Shown here: positions 35,027 to 44,313 of the stretch, in pieces
Layout of the letters: each line of letters opens with the position of its first letter
How positions within the stretch are numbered: the stretch's first letter is position 1
NCBI RefSeq assembly: GCF_050030965.1
Contig: NZ_CP188297.1
Span: forward strand, 1,860,001 to 1,924,000
Source: Glutamicibacter sp002979865
GTDB taxonomy: Bacteria > Actinomycetota > Actinomycetes > Actinomycetales > Micrococcaceae
DNA length: 64,000 bases
Direction of reading: 5' to 3'
Translations under genes and position numbers: made by a program
The notes under the pieces: model-generated
What the model was told of the DNA's origin: nothing
Databases searched by the model: none
What the model saw: the letters and a program-made list of their open reading frames with translations, nothing else

Positions 35027-36514
35027 TTAGGCAAGGTTACCGGCACGCCGGCCGAAGACCACACCGGCAGCCAGGCCGGAACCGCCCGGGTAGTTGGCCG
35101 AGAACAGGCCGCCGAGCATTTCGCCGCAGACGTACAGGCCTTGGATGATCTCGCCGTTCTCGTCCAGCACCTGGCCGTCGGTGTTGCCCTTCAGGCCACC
35201 GAAGGTGAAGGTGATGCCGCAGGTGACCGGGTAGGCGTAGAACGGGCCGGTCTCAAGCGGGTTGGCCCAGTTGCTCTTAGGCGGAGTTACCTTCGCGGCG
35301 CGCCCATCGAGCACGTTCGGGTCGTAGGCGATGGAGGTGTCGATGGAAGCGTTGAATTCCGAGACGGTCTTGGACAGCGCCGCTGGATCCACGCCGATCT
35401 TCTGCGCCAATTCCTCAACGGTGTCGGCGATGACCTCGGAGATCTCCGGCATCTCGTACTCTTCGGCGCGCAGCATCGGACGCAGCGAAGCGTCGAAGAC
35501 CTGGTAGGCGATGGAGTCCGGCTGCTGCAGGATCACCTTGCCGTACTTGGCGTAGGTCAGGTTGCGGAAGTCCGCGCCCTCATCCAGGAAGCGCTCGCCG
35601 CGGTTGTTCACGATGATCCCCAACGGGTAGGACTGGCGGGTCAGGCGGTTGGTCAGCTCGCGGTTGGATTCGTTCTTCGGGGTCAGCGCGTCCCATTGGA
35701 CCGAGTGGCAGGTGCTCCAGTCTCCGCCCTTGGCGGCGCCGATTTCCAGGCCGGCGGCCAGCATGTCGCCATTGTTGAATGGGGTGCCGCGGACCTTGGC
35801 GTTCTGCCAGCCCTCGCCCAGGTGCTCCTGGCGCCATTGCGGGCTGGATTCGAAGCCGCCGGCACCGAGGATGACCGACTCGGCGCGCAGTTCCTGCTCT
35901 TCGCCGTTGGAGCGGACCTTGACGCCCACAACCTTGCCGTCTTCCACGATCAGGCCGTAGACGTCCTGCTCGAAACGGACTTCGGTGCCCAGCTTCTGGG
36001 CTACTTCCAGGTGGTCCTTCATCAGGCCTTCGCCGCCGTCGACGTTGCCCACGTGCAGGCCGCCCCAGAACAGGTAGCCGCCCTCGGGGGTCTTGTAGGT
36101 CTGGCGTTCGTACATCAGCCGGTACTTCAGGCCCAGGGATTTGAGCCAGCGCAGGCCGGGTGCTGCTTCCTTGACCAGGACCTCGGTCATTTCCTTGTCG
36201 TTGCGGCCTTCGGTTACCTTGGCGATGTCGCCGGCGTAGTCGGCCTCGGAGTAGGGCGGAACTTCGGAGACCGGGTGGCGCTCATCAAACTCCACCAGAT
36301 CCTGCAGGTCTTCCAGGCCGTTGTGCGCGATGCGGGTTGCGCCTGCGGTGTAGTAGCTGTTGCCACCGAACTGGTCGCGGGGTGCCTTCTCCAGGAGCAG
36401 TACCTTGCGGCCGCGGGTCACTGCCGCGTGCGCTGCGGTGAAGGCAGCGTTGCCGCCGCCGACCACGATGACGTCTGCGACGTTGGCAGCGGTTTCCTGA
36501 GCATGGGTTGTCAT
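35027..36514 (-). CDS. tcuA: FAD-dependent tricarballylate dehydrogenase TcuA
   Basis: 495 residues. FAD motif VIVVGGGNAAFTAAHAA near residue 15; then GGNSYYTAGATRIAH, SVILGAGGFESSP and the C-terminal GGSGLAAGVVFGRRAG. This is the fumarate reductase/TcuA flavoprotein group. TcuA oxidises tricarballylate to cis-aconitate in the cytoplasm. In Salmonella it needs the Fe-S/haem protein TcuB; none is seen here. Start at MTTHAQE, with AAAGGT upstream. Confidence 0.88.
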   Translation of the reverse strand: MTTHAQETAANVADVIVVGGGNAAFTAAHAAVTRGRKVLLLEKAPRDQFGGNSYYTAGATRIAHNGLEDLQDLVEFDERHPVSEVPPYSEADYAGDIAKVTEGRNDKEMTEVLVKEAAPGLRWLKSLGLKYRLMYERQTYKTPEGGYLFWGGLHVGNVDGGEGLMKDHLEVAQKLGTEVRFEQDVYGLIVEDGKVVGVKVRSNGEEQELRAESVILGAGGFESSPQWRQEHLGEGWQNAKVRGTPFNNGDMLAAGLEIGAAKGGDWSTCHSVQWDALTPKNESNRELTNRLTRQSYPLGIIVNNRGERFLDEGADFRNLTYAKYGKVILQQPDSIAYQVFDASLRPMLRAEEYEMPEISEVIADTVEELAQKIGVDPAALSKTVSEFNASIDTSIAYDPNVLDGRAAKVTPPKSNWANPLETGPFYAYPVTCGITFTFGGLKGNTDGQVLDENGEIIQGLYVCGEMLGGLFSANYPGGSGLAAGVVFGRRAGNLA

Positions 36515-36560
36515 GGGATGACCTTTCGGAAATGAAGACGTGGGAAAACGTGGATCCGAA

Positions 36561-36578
36561 ATTAGTGTATACACTAAT
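36561..36578. promoter_or_regulatory. 18-bp perfect palindrome upstream of tcuA
   Basis: ATTAGTGTATACACTAAT, 46 bp before the tcuA start. The GTnTAnAC-like core fits GntR/FCD operators, so autoregulation of tcuA-gntR by the regulator at 34297 is likely. Confidence 0.65.
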
Positions 36579-36609
36579 GTGCATTAAAAGCCAGTGGAGT
36601 GCAGGAAAT

Positions 36610-37374
36610 TCAGCCGACCCACGAATACCGGTGCTCGGGACGGCCTGCCGAACCGTAGCGCGGACGCAGCTGGGCCTTGCCCGCCGTGACCAGGAAGTCC
36701 AGGTAGCGCCGGGCACTGACCCGGGAGATCCCGCAAATTTCGGCAACCTCCAAGGAAGACAGGGTGCCATCCGGCTGGCCAGGTGCGCTGCGCAAGGCTT
36801 CTCCGACCAGTGCCATGGTGGGCGCGGTGAAGCCCTTGGGTAATCGTTCGGTCTGGGCGCCGGTGACGGCCCCGGGTGCCAGTTCGAGGACTTCGGGGAT
36901 CCTGGCATCCCCTCGTCCACTGGCGGTCTGGAGCAGCTGGTCGATCTCGGCCTGGCCCAGCTCGTCGATCTGCTCCTCTGGCTGCGCCACCGCTCCGGGC
37001 TGCTCCGAAACGCGCTGGGCATAGAGCGCCAGGCGCTGCTTGAACTCGTCCACGGTGAAGGGCTTGACCAAGTAATCCTCGACGCCGTGGCCCACTGCTT
37101 GGCGCACCGCATCGCGTTCATTGTTGGCGGTAATCATGATGACGTGCGCGTCGGACCCAGCTGCGCGCAGCTGGGCCAATACTTCCAGCCCGGTCAGATC
37201 CGGCAGGTGCACATCGAGCAAGACCAGATCCACCTGCCCGGATTGCACAAAGGGAACCACGCCGGAACCGCGCTCCAGCACGCCGACCACTTCAAAATGC
37301 TCCATGCCCTGCAGGTAGCGGCGGTGCAGCCCGGCCACTGCGAAGTCGTCATCGACCACGAGTGTCTTAATCAT
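36610..37374 (-). CDS. Response regulator of the CitB/DpiA type
   Basis: 254 residues. The receiver domain has VVDDD at the N-terminus, phospho-acceptor Asp in VLLDVHLPDLTG, and KPF near residue 108. The C-terminal helix-turn-helix is SSLEVAEICGISRVSARRYL, as in CitB/DcuR regulators. The start overlaps the kinase stop by 8 bp. It should activate tctCBA and possibly tcuA when the kinase senses di- or tricarboxylates. Confidence 0.9.
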   Translation of the reverse strand: MIKTLVVDDDFAVAGLHRRYLQGMEHFEVVGVLERGSGVVPFVQSGQVDLVLLDVHLPDLTGLEVLAQLRAAGSDAHVIMITANNERDAVRQAVGHGVEDYLVKPFTVDEFKQRLALYAQRVSEQPGAVAQPEEQIDELGQAEIDQLLQTASGRGDARIPEVLELAPGAVTGAQTERLPKGFTAPTMALVGEALRSAPGQPDGTLSSLEVAEICGISRVSARRYLDFLVTAGKAQLRPRYGSAGRPEHRYSWVG

Positions 37375-39004
37375 TGAAGTAATCTCCTTGCGCGGGAACG
37401 GGAATGCTCTGCTTAACCATAGGGCGCTTCGACGGAGGCCAGGCGACGATGACCTCGGCTCCGCCCAGATCACTGGACCCGAACTTCAGCACGCCACCGC
37501 GCCGGGTCCGGATGCGGTCCACCAGGGCCAAGCCGATGCCTCGTCCGTGGACGGCTCCCGGCGCCCCGGTTTTGCTGCTGTAGCCAAGCTGCACCAGGCG
37601 GGCCGCGTCGCCTTCCTTGATGCCCGGGCCGGAATCGCTGACCGCGATGCGCATGCCGGTGGGCCCGGCGTTCAAGTGCAATGACACCACGCCGCCATCA
37701 CCGGCGGCCTCGATGGCGTTGGCCAGCAGGTTCGAGGCGACGGTGATGGCATCGTCGTCAATCGCGGTTCCGGGCACCACCGCGGAGAACGGGTGCAGTT
37801 CCAGCCGGACCCCGGCTTCGCTGGCCACGGCCTGCTTGGCAACGAATAGCGCTGATAGGGTGGGGTCGCCCAGGTGCGTTTCCGGATGCTCGCCGCGAGC
37901 GCCGGAGAAACGCTGGATATGCTCCTTGGCTTCTTCGTATTCGCCGATGGACATCAGCCCCGAGAGCAGGTGCAAGCGGTTGGTGAATTCGTGGGCCTGG
38001 GCGCGCAGCGTATCGGCCAAGGACCTCTGGCCGCGCAACTCGCGCAAGGTCTCTTCCAGCTCGGTATGGTCGGTCAAGGTCAGGGTGCGTCCATAGTGCT
38101 TGGGACCCAGCATCGCCTCGCGGCGGGTGGCAATCAGCACCCGTTCTCCGGAAAGCACGTTCTGCACCGATTCGGCCTCGGGGGAGTCGCTGCGCAGCAG
38201 GTCCACCAGGCTCTGGTCCAGGACCTCTTCGGCTTGCTGGCCCACAGTGTCTTCGGGAAGGTCCAGCAGCCGGCGCGCTTCTCCGTTGACCAAGGTGAGC
38301 CGGCCATTGCCATCCACGCCCAGCACGCCATCGCTGACTCCGTAGAGCACCGCCTGCTGCGCCTGCTTCAGCGAATCCACCTCTTCGGGATCAACCCGGT
38401 AGATCCTGCGGATGGCCCGTTCCACCAGCGCGGCCGCCAGGGAGCCGATGGCCACGGCCAGAATAATCCACGGCGCGAATGCCCAGACGATATCAACCAG
38501 GCTGGCGCGCACCTTGCTTTGCAGGATGCCCACGGAGATGGTGCCAACGATCTTCCCCTCATCGAAGACCGGTTGCTTCACCCGCAGGGTGACGCCCAGG
38601 GGGCCTTCCTCCACACCTCTGAAGGTTTCGCCGTTGCGGATGGATTCATGATCCGAGGAAACCGGCTGGCCGATGGACCCGGGATCGGGGTGGGCCACGC
38701 GGATGCCGTTCAAATCGGCAATGGTCACATAGTCCACTCCGGATGCCGATTCGGCCAGGTGGGCCAGCGGGGCGACGACTTCGGCTGCGTTTTCGGGATC
38801 TTTTGCCAGCGCGTGGCCAATCGGGGCCAGTTGGGCCGTTTCCTCGGCCACCAGGGCGACACGGCTGAAAGCGCTGTCCTCCACCCGGTTGATCTCGAAG
38901 CGCATCACGATCACCGAAACTGCCAGCAGCATGATCAGCACGATGGCTAATTGCAGGAACAGGATGCGAACCCGGAAGCGCTGGCTGTTCTTTATCCATT
39001 GCAT
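37367..39004 (-). CDS. Sensor histidine kinase of the CitA/DcuS type
   Basis: 545 residues. TM1 is about 12-34, then an extracellular PAS-like sensor (VDYVTIADLNGIRVAHPDP) to about 170, TM2 about 175-195, a cytoplasmic PAS (AVLYGVSDGVLGVDGNGR), His338 in AQAHEFTNRLHLLSGL, and the ATPase motifs NLLANAIEAA, DSGPGI and GRGIGLALV. The layout is that of periplasmic carboxylate sensors. Divergent from tctC. Confidence 0.92.
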   Translation of the reverse strand: MQWIKNSQRFRVRILFLQLAIVLIMLLAVSVIVMRFEINRVEDSAFSRVALVAEETAQLAPIGHALAKDPENAAEVVAPLAHLAESASGVDYVTIADLNGIRVAHPDPGSIGQPVSSDHESIRNGETFRGVEEGPLGVTLRVKQPVFDEGKIVGTISVGILQSKVRASLVDIVWAFAPWIILAVAIGSLAAALVERAIRRIYRVDPEEVDSLKQAQQAVLYGVSDGVLGVDGNGRLTLVNGEARRLLDLPEDTVGQQAEEVLDQSLVDLLRSDSPEAESVQNVLSGERVLIATRREAMLGPKHYGRTLTLTDHTELEETLRELRGQRSLADTLRAQAHEFTNRLHLLSGLMSIGEYEEAKEHIQRFSGARGEHPETHLGDPTLSALFVAKQAVASEAGVRLELHPFSAVVPGTAIDDDAITVASNLLANAIEAAGDGGVVSLHLNAGPTGMRIAVSDSGPGIKEGDAARLVQLGYSSKTGAPGAVHGRGIGLALVDRIRTRRGGVLKFGSSDLGGAEVIVAWPPSKRPMVKQSIPVPAQGDYFND

Positions 39005-39065
39005 GGTGGACCCGCTTGCTCCCGTTGTTTTTATTTTCTTAATTGCCCGTTATGACCAGAACCGC

Positions 39066-39123
39066 ATTCCCGGTGTGTTTCGGCTCACTTTGACTGCACA
39101 CTGGGAAAGGCCGCACCGGGAAT
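39066..39123. promoter_or_regulatory. Inverted repeat in the kinase-tctC promoter region
   Basis: Arms ATTCCCGGTG (39066-39075) and CACCGGGAAT (39114-39123), with a related CACACTGGGA between. The spacing and place suit binding of the response regulator at the divergent promoter. Confidence 0.45.
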
Positions 39124-39159
39124 CGGTGAGGTGAATCACTAACAATGAGGTTACGGAAA

Positions 39160-40146
39160 ATGGTGAGCAAACGCATCTTGAGCCGGTCCCTGTACGGCGT
39201 TGTCGTCGTGGCGGTAGCGGGACTCGCATTCACCAACGCGGCAGCGTCGGGCGGAGAGTCCTCGGCGCGGAACAAGTTGGTCATCATGGCCCCTGCCTCG
39301 CCCGGCGGCGGCTGGGACGGCTTCGCCCGTGAAGCCCAGCAGGCACTGAAGTCCATCGGCGCAGTGAACAACGTGCAGGTCACGAACATCCCCGGAGCTG
39401 GCGGCACCATCGGCTTGAGCCAATTCGTGCAGATGACCGGGCGCCACGACATGCTCATGGCCACCGGCGGGGTGATGATCGGCGCAATCGAGCTGGCCAA
39501 CTCCGAAGCCACCATGAAGGACGTGGAGCTGGTCGCGCGCATGTCTGATGACTACGCGGTGCTGGTAGTGCCGGCCAAGTCCGAGATCAAGACCCTGGAC
39601 GAGTTCATCGCGGCCTGGAAGAAGGACCCGGGGAAAACCTCGATTGCCGGCGGTTCGCTGGGTTCGATTGACCACCTGCTCACCGGTGCGGTGGCCCAGG
39701 AAGTGGGCATCGACCCGTCCAAGGCCAACTACATCGCCTACTCCGGCGGCGGCGAGGCACTGACCTCGATGCTGGCAGGCACCACCGTTGGCGGCATGTC
39801 CGGCTATAACGAAGTAGCTGACCAGATCGAAGCCGGAAACCTGCGGGCGCTGGCCATCTCCTCCGAAGAACGGCTGCCGGGGGTCGACGTCCCGACCTTC
39901 AAGGAACAGGGAGTTGACGCGGTCATGGCCAACTGGCGCGGCTTCGTCGGTGCCCCGGGCATCACCGAAGAGGACAAGCAGGTCTTCGTGGACATGGTCC
40001 ACGAAATCCATGAATCCGAGCAGTGGAAAGATGCGCTGGAGCGCAATAACTGGACCGACAGCTTCATGATCGGCAAAGAATTCGAAGACTACGTGGACAG
40101 CGAAATCGAAGTCACGGAACAAATCGTCAAGGGACTGGGACTATGA
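39160..40146 (+). CDS. tctC: Tripartite tricarboxylate transporter receptor TctC
   Basis: 328 residues with a Sec signal peptide without lipobox (VVVVAVAGLAFTNAAAS). The TctC/Bug signature is LVIMAPASPGGGWDGFAREA followed by NIPGAGGTIGL. It binds citrate or tricarballylate outside the cell for TctAB. The ATG at 39160 is preferred (GAGG before it) over one at 39145. First gene of tctCBA. Confidence 0.92.
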   Translation: MVSKRILSRSLYGVVVVAVAGLAFTNAAASGGESSARNKLVIMAPASPGGGWDGFAREAQQALKSIGAVNNVQVTNIPGAGGTIGLSQFVQMTGRHDMLMATGGVMIGAIELANSEATMKDVELVARMSDDYAVLVVPAKSEIKTLDEFIAAWKKDPGKTSIAGGSLGSIDHLLTGAVAQEVGIDPSKANYIAYSGGGEALTSMLAGTTVGGMSGYNEVADQIEAGNLRALAISSEERLPGVDVPTFKEQGVDAVMANWRGFVGAPGITEEDKQVFVDMVHEIHESEQWKDALERNNWTDSFMIGKEFEDYVDSEIEVTEQIVKGLGL

Positions 40147-40709
40147 GCATTCAAGCACCCCAAGCAACAGAAGGCACCGGCAACGGCACCGGCACCCGCC
40201 GTAACGCCGCCCCTGCCCAGAACTTCTTCAGCGGGCGCAGCGAACTGATCGTCCCGGCTCTGGTACTGGCCCTGGCGCTCTTCCTGACTTGGCAGACCGC
40301 CACCATGGAGGTACTGGGCAAGTCGGTCCCCGGCCCGCAGTTCTTCCCGACCATCGTGTGCGTGCTGCTCTACGGCGTGGTCATTGCCCACACCATCCAG
40401 ATTTTCCGCGCCCCGCGCGGCGGCGCAGCCGCGCCGGCCGCGGAAGAAAAGCAGTACAAGACCCAGTCGGACTGGAAGACCATGGGCATGGTGGTTGCCG
40501 GCGTCGTCGGCTTCATCCTGATCCTGCCTTATGCCGGCTGGATCCTCAGCGCGGCAGCCCTGTTCTGGGTCGTTGCCCGCGCACTGGGCAGCAAGAAAGC
40601 GCTCTTCGACGTGAGTATTGCACTGCTCTTCTCTTGCGTGATCCAGCTGGCTTTCAACGCCGGACTGGGATTGAACCTGCCTGCGGGATTCCTGGAAGGA
40701 CTGCTCTAG
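40143..40709 (+). CDS. tctB: Tripartite tricarboxylate transporter small permease TctB
   Basis: 188 residues with four hydrophobic segments after a polar N-terminus; GPQFFPTIVCVLLYGVV is a TctB-typical sequence. Overlaps the tctC stop by four bases and abuts tctA. Works with TctA as the membrane part of the sodium-coupled importer. Confidence 0.88.
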   Translation: MSIQAPQATEGTGNGTGTRRNAAPAQNFFSGRSELIVPALVLALALFLTWQTATMEVLGKSVPGPQFFPTIVCVLLYGVVIAHTIQIFRAPRGGAAAPAAEEKQYKTQSDWKTMGMVVAGVVGFILILPYAGWILSAAALFWVVARALGSKKALFDVSIALLFSCVIQLAFNAGLGLNLPAGFLEGLL

Positions 40710-42239
40710 ATGGAACAGCTCAATCTGCTGCTTGAGGGATTCTCAAACGCACTGACCCCAATGAACTTGCTGTGGGTGCTGCTTGGCGCCCTGCTGGGCA
40801 CCGCCGTAGGCGTGCTGCCCGGCCTGGGCTCGGCAATGGCCGTGGCGCTGCTGCTGCCTATTACCTTCTCGCTGGATCCCACCGCGGCATTCATCATGTT
40901 CGCCGGCGTCTACTACGGCGGGCTGTTCGGCGACTCCACCTCCGGCATCCTGCTCAATACGCCGGGCAATTCCTCGGCGATCGCCTCGACCTTCGAAGGC
41001 CACCGGATGGCCCGCAGCGGCCTGGCCGCCAAGGCCCTGGCAACTGCGGCCATGGGTGCCTTCATTGGCGGCCTGCTGGCCACCACCGTCGTGGTGTTCT
41101 TCGCCCCGACCCTGGTCAAGCTGGCCACCGCTTTCGGTCCGGCTGAATACTTCGCGTTGGCGGTCTTCGCCTTCCTTGCAATCTCCTCGGTGGTGTCCGA
41201 TTCGATCGTCAAGGGCCTGGTGGCCCTGGGTATCGGTTTGGTCTTGGCCATGGTCGGGGTGGATGGGCCTTCGGGAACCATCCGCTACACCCTGGGCCTG
41301 CCGCAGCTCTTCGACGGCATTTCCATTGTGGTGATCACCGTGGGCCTGCTGGCTCTGGGCGAAGTGCTGCATATTGCCTCGCGCATCCACCGCGATCCGG
41401 AAGCCGTGAAGATCAAGCCGAGCGGCCGTCCGCGCCTGCACCGCCACGACATCAAGAAGGCCCTGCCGGCATGGCTGCGCGGTACCGCTTTCGGCCTGCC
41501 TTTCGGCATCATCCCTGCTGGCGGTTCCGAGGTGCCGACCTTCTTGGCCTACGGCACCGAAAAGCGCCTGGCCAAGCGCCGCGGCGATATCGAATTCGGC
41601 CAGATCGGTTCCATCCGAGGCGTGGCTGCTCCGGAAGCCGCTGGCAATGCCACCGCCGGCACCGCCATGGGCGCCTTGCTGGCCCTGGGCCTGCCCACCA
41701 GTGCTACCGCGGCCATCATGATCGCCGCCTTCCAGCAGTACGGCATGCAGCCAGGCCCGCTGCTGTTCGAACGCAGCGGCCCTATGGTGTGGACCCTGCT
41801 GGCCTCGCTGTTCATTGGACTGGTGATCCTGCTGGTCATGAACATGCAGTTCGCGGTGCTGTGGGCCAAGCTGCTGCTGGTCCCGCGCCACTACCTGTAC
41901 GCAGGCATTACCGTGCTCTCGGTCCTCGGCGTCTACGCCATCAGCGCCGCGCTGCTGGATCTGTGGATCCTGCTGGGTGTGGGACTGGTTGGATTCGTGA
42001 TGCGTCGCTACGAGATCCCCTTGGCTCCGGTACTGATTGCAGTGATCCTCGGTCCCCTGGCCGAAACCGAGCTGCGCCGAGCACTGACCGTCTCGGAAGG
42101 CGATGCGGGCATCCTGGTTTCCAGCGGAATCACGATTACGCTGTACTCTATCCTCGCATTGACGCTGGCGTTCACCGCCTACAAGCACGTGCGTGCTAGC
42201 AAGAAGGCCAAGGAAGATGCCCAGCTGATCAACGCCTGA
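40710..42239 (+). CDS. tctA: Tripartite tricarboxylate transporter large permease TctA
   Basis: 509 residues with about twelve membrane segments. TctA motifs: GTAVGVLPGLGSAMAVALLL near residue 30, YYGGLFGDSTSGILLNTPG near 70 and GIIPAGGSEVPTFLAYGTEK near 275. The short gap to tctB and strong terminator after it define a three-gene operon. Confidence 0.95.
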   Translation: MEQLNLLLEGFSNALTPMNLLWVLLGALLGTAVGVLPGLGSAMAVALLLPITFSLDPTAAFIMFAGVYYGGLFGDSTSGILLNTPGNSSAIASTFEGHRMARSGLAAKALATAAMGAFIGGLLATTVVVFFAPTLVKLATAFGPAEYFALAVFAFLAISSVVSDSIVKGLVALGIGLVLAMVGVDGPSGTIRYTLGLPQLFDGISIVVITVGLLALGEVLHIASRIHRDPEAVKIKPSGRPRLHRHDIKKALPAWLRGTAFGLPFGIIPAGGSEVPTFLAYGTEKRLAKRRGDIEFGQIGSIRGVAAPEAAGNATAGTAMGALLALGLPTSATAAIMIAAFQQYGMQPGPLLFERSGPMVWTLLASLFIGLVILLVMNMQFAVLWAKLLLVPRHYLYAGITVLSVLGVYAISAALLDLWILLGVGLVGFVMRRYEIPLAPVLIAVILGPLAETELRRALTVSEGDAGILVSSGITITLYSILALTLAFTAYKHVRASKKAKEDAQLINA

Positions 42240-42253
42240 TCATCTTCTTCCCA

Positions 42254-42298
42254 GCACAGCAGGCCTTGCCGCTTCTACCGCGGCAAGGCCTGCTGTGC
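42254..42298 (+). terminator. Terminator after tctCBA
   Basis: Perfect 19-bp stem (GCACAGCAGGCCTTGCCGC and complement) with a 7-nt loop, 15 bp past the tctA stop. Confidence 0.75.
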
Positions 42299-42422
42299 GC
42301 GTTCAAGGCGCATGGCAGCACTGCGAAGGCCCTATCCGAAGCCGGCAGCTGGATGCTTCCTGACTGCTGCTTGCCTGCGGTAGCTGCCCAGAGCACAGTG
42401 GGCTGTGGACGATGAAAGGAGC

Positions 42423-42983
42423 ATGAATATGCCAGACCTAGCAGGCAAGAAAGTTCTTGCGGCAGTTTCCAACCGCGGAGTCGAGCAGGATGAGCTGAAG
42501 AAGCCAGTGGAGCATTTGCGCCAAGCCGGTGCGGAGGTGGTGATCGCGGCCCCGGAGGCCGGCCAGGTCAAGTCGCTGGTCGGCGATTGGGATTTGGGGG
42601 AGGTTTTCGAAGCCAGCGAAACGCTGGCGGCAGTGAACGAACAGGATTTCGACCTGCTGCTGATCCCCGGAGGGACACTGAATGCCGACAATCTCCGCTT
42701 GGATGCCGATGCCCAGCGCATTGCCAAGTCCTTTGCAGGTTCGGGCCGGCCGATCGCTTCCATCTGCCATGGGCCATGGCTGCTGGTGGAAACCGTATTG
42801 GCCAAGGGCAAGACCTTGACCTCATACACCTCGATCAGGACCGATGTCGTCAATGCCGGCGGCACCTGGAAGGACGAACAGGTTTTCCGCTGCCCGGCAA
42901 ACGGCTTCGTGCTGATTACCTCGCGCAATCCAGGCGACCTCGATGCGTTCAACAGCGCCATTGCCGCGGAGCTCGGCTCCTAG
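42423..42983 (+). CDS. DJ-1/PfpI family protein
   Basis: 186 residues. The nucleophile elbow is ASICHGPWLL with the conserved Cys and His, and the acidic residue lies in PEAGQ/NEQDFDLLLIPGG. PfpI/YhbO-type proteins act as deglycases or proteases in stress protection; which one cannot be told here. AAAGGAG precedes ATG 42423. Monocistronic; a hairpin (43004-43040) follows. Confidence 0.9.
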   Translation: MNMPDLAGKKVLAAVSNRGVEQDELKKPVEHLRQAGAEVVIAAPEAGQVKSLVGDWDLGEVFEASETLAAVNEQDFDLLLIPGGTLNADNLRLDADAQRIAKSFAGSGRPIASICHGPWLLVETVLAKGKTLTSYTSIRTDVVNAGGTWKDEQVFRCPANGFVLITSRNPGDLDAFNSAIAAELGS

Positions 42984-43003
42984 CAATTGGCCGCCAGCCG
43001 GCC

Positions 43004-43040
43004 AAGCCGCCGTCGAAGCCAGCCTTCTGGACGGCGGCTT
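43004..43040 (+). terminator. Hairpin after the PfpI gene
   Basis: 11-bp arms AAGCCGCCGTC / GACGGCGGCTT about 20 bp past the stop, without a T run. Confidence 0.5.
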
Positions 43041-43143
43041 CGCTGCGCTGGGACCAAAGCACGCCATCCAGGGCTTTGGCGATCGAAGCGCACGCCACCA
43101 CGCTGTGGTTGTCGCGTATTTTCCCACCTGTGGAGGCAGGAAC

Positions 43144-43452
43144 ATGGCTGCAGATTATGACGAGGTTCGTCCGGATTTCGCCGCGGCGTCCGAGAAGACG
43201 CTCAAGGACGTGCAACAAGCCGATGCCCCCGACGCGAAGAGCGTTGTGGCCGAGCTTGAAGAAACCGACCTTTCCGATGGCGTGGAGCTCCCTGGCGCCA
43301 TCGTCGAGGAAGAGCTGAGCGTTGAAGTCCTCCCGCAAGCAGCGGATGAGTTCCACTGCGCCAGTTGCTTCACTATCCGCCATCGCAGCCAAGCCGTGCA
43401 GAAGACTGGCCTAGGCGTCATCTGCCGCGACTGCGCCAGCGAACTCGCCTAG
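43144..43452 (+). CDS. DUF4193 family zinc-ribbon protein
   Basis: 102 residues. An acidic N-terminal half (DLSDGVELPGAIVEEELSVE) is followed by a CxxC...CxxC zinc ribbon (FHCASCF, then ICRDCASELA). DUF4193 proteins are actinobacteria-specific and resemble small RNA polymerase-associated factors in the C-terminal ribbon, but their role is not known to me. GGAGGCAGG precedes the ATG. Confidence 0.85.
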   Translation: MAADYDEVRPDFAAASEKTLKDVQQADAPDAKSVVAELEETDLSDGVELPGAIVEEELSVEVLPQAADEFHCASCFTIRHRSQAVQKTGLGVICRDCASELA

Positions 43453-43553
43453 ATTCCTGGGATTCCCAGAATCCCGGCGTTCGGCCATCCAAGCGTTCCA
43501 AGGAATTGGGTATGGCGATGACGCTGAGGACTTTGCCATGGCTGCGTGGACAG

Positions 43554-43585
43554 AGCGGGCACCCCGGCATGCCGGGGTGCCCGCT
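43554..43585. terminator. Palindromic hairpin between convergent genes
   Basis: A 32-bp palindrome (starting AGCGGGCACCCCGGC) between the DUF4193 and DUF4383 genes; suits bidirectional termination. Confidence 0.65.
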
Positions 43586-43604
43586 TCAGCAATTGAGCAT
43601 CTGG

Positions 43605-44072
43605 TCAAGCTGCGTGCGGGTCCCGATGCTGTCCGGTCGCCTTGCGGGAGAGGAGCAATCCCAAGATGATCATGAGCGCACCGAGCCCCAGATGCAGCCA
43701 GTTATCGGCATCGTTCAGCGGGATGAAGTTGGCGGCGCTGTCGAAATCAATGACCAGCCCGTAGACCCACAGGGCCAGGTAGATGATTCCGCCGCCAATG
43801 AGGTAGCTGCGGGCAGCAGGCACGGTTCGCGCCATCAGGTAGCCGGCAACACCGAAGAGCAGATGCACGGCATTGTGCAGGTACGAGACCTGGAAGATTC
43901 CCAGCAGCTTGGCTTCAGAGTGGTGGCCGGCACCAGAGAGCGATCCGTAGTTGGTGGTGATTCCCGGAATGAATCCGAGGACGCCGACCAGGAAGAACAC
44001 GACGCCGACCGCCAGGGCGGCCTTTTGCACCATCGGACGTGTTGCTATGACAGGATCTTTTGGATGTTCCAT
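43605..44072 (-). CDS. DUF4383 membrane protein
   Basis: 155 residues with four hydrophobic segments (ALAVGVVFFLVGVLGFIPG, HNAVHLLFGVAGYLMA, YLIGGGIIYLALWVYGLVI, WLHLGLGALMIILGLLL). The pattern HNAVHLLFGV and DNWLHLGLG is characteristic of DUF4383. Function unknown; common in soil actinobacteria near stress genes. Confidence 0.88.
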   Translation of the reverse strand: MEHPKDPVIATRPMVQKAALAVGVVFFLVGVLGFIPGITTNYGSLSGAGHHSEAKLLGIFQVSYLHNAVHLLFGVAGYLMARTVPAARSYLIGGGIIYLALWVYGLVIDFDSAANFIPLNDADNWLHLGLGALMIILGLLLSRKATGQHRDPHAA

Positions 44073-44224
44073 GATCTTGCTCCTTCATTCTGGCTGTTGC
44101 GATCGGAAGGAAACGTTGGCCAGGCATGCTGGCCGCCGTCATGCTAGCCACGCTAGGGGATTGCCGGCTGGATGGCACGGGAATCTTCCGGTACCTAGGG
44201 AACGTCCAGAATCGGTGGTGCGCG

Positions 44225-44266
44225 GATCGGGGCGGAACCTGGCATCCGCCGGATTCCGCCCCGATC
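44225..44266 (-). terminator. Hairpin downstream of the PRC-barrel gene
   Basis: Perfect 12-bp arms GATCGGGGCGGA / TCCGCCCCGATC, about 50 bp past the stop on the minus strand. Confidence 0.6.
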
Positions 44267-44313
44267 ACCGCTGCGTGCAGGTTCAGCTCCTGCGCTAAGC
44301 CAGCGCGCCGGCG

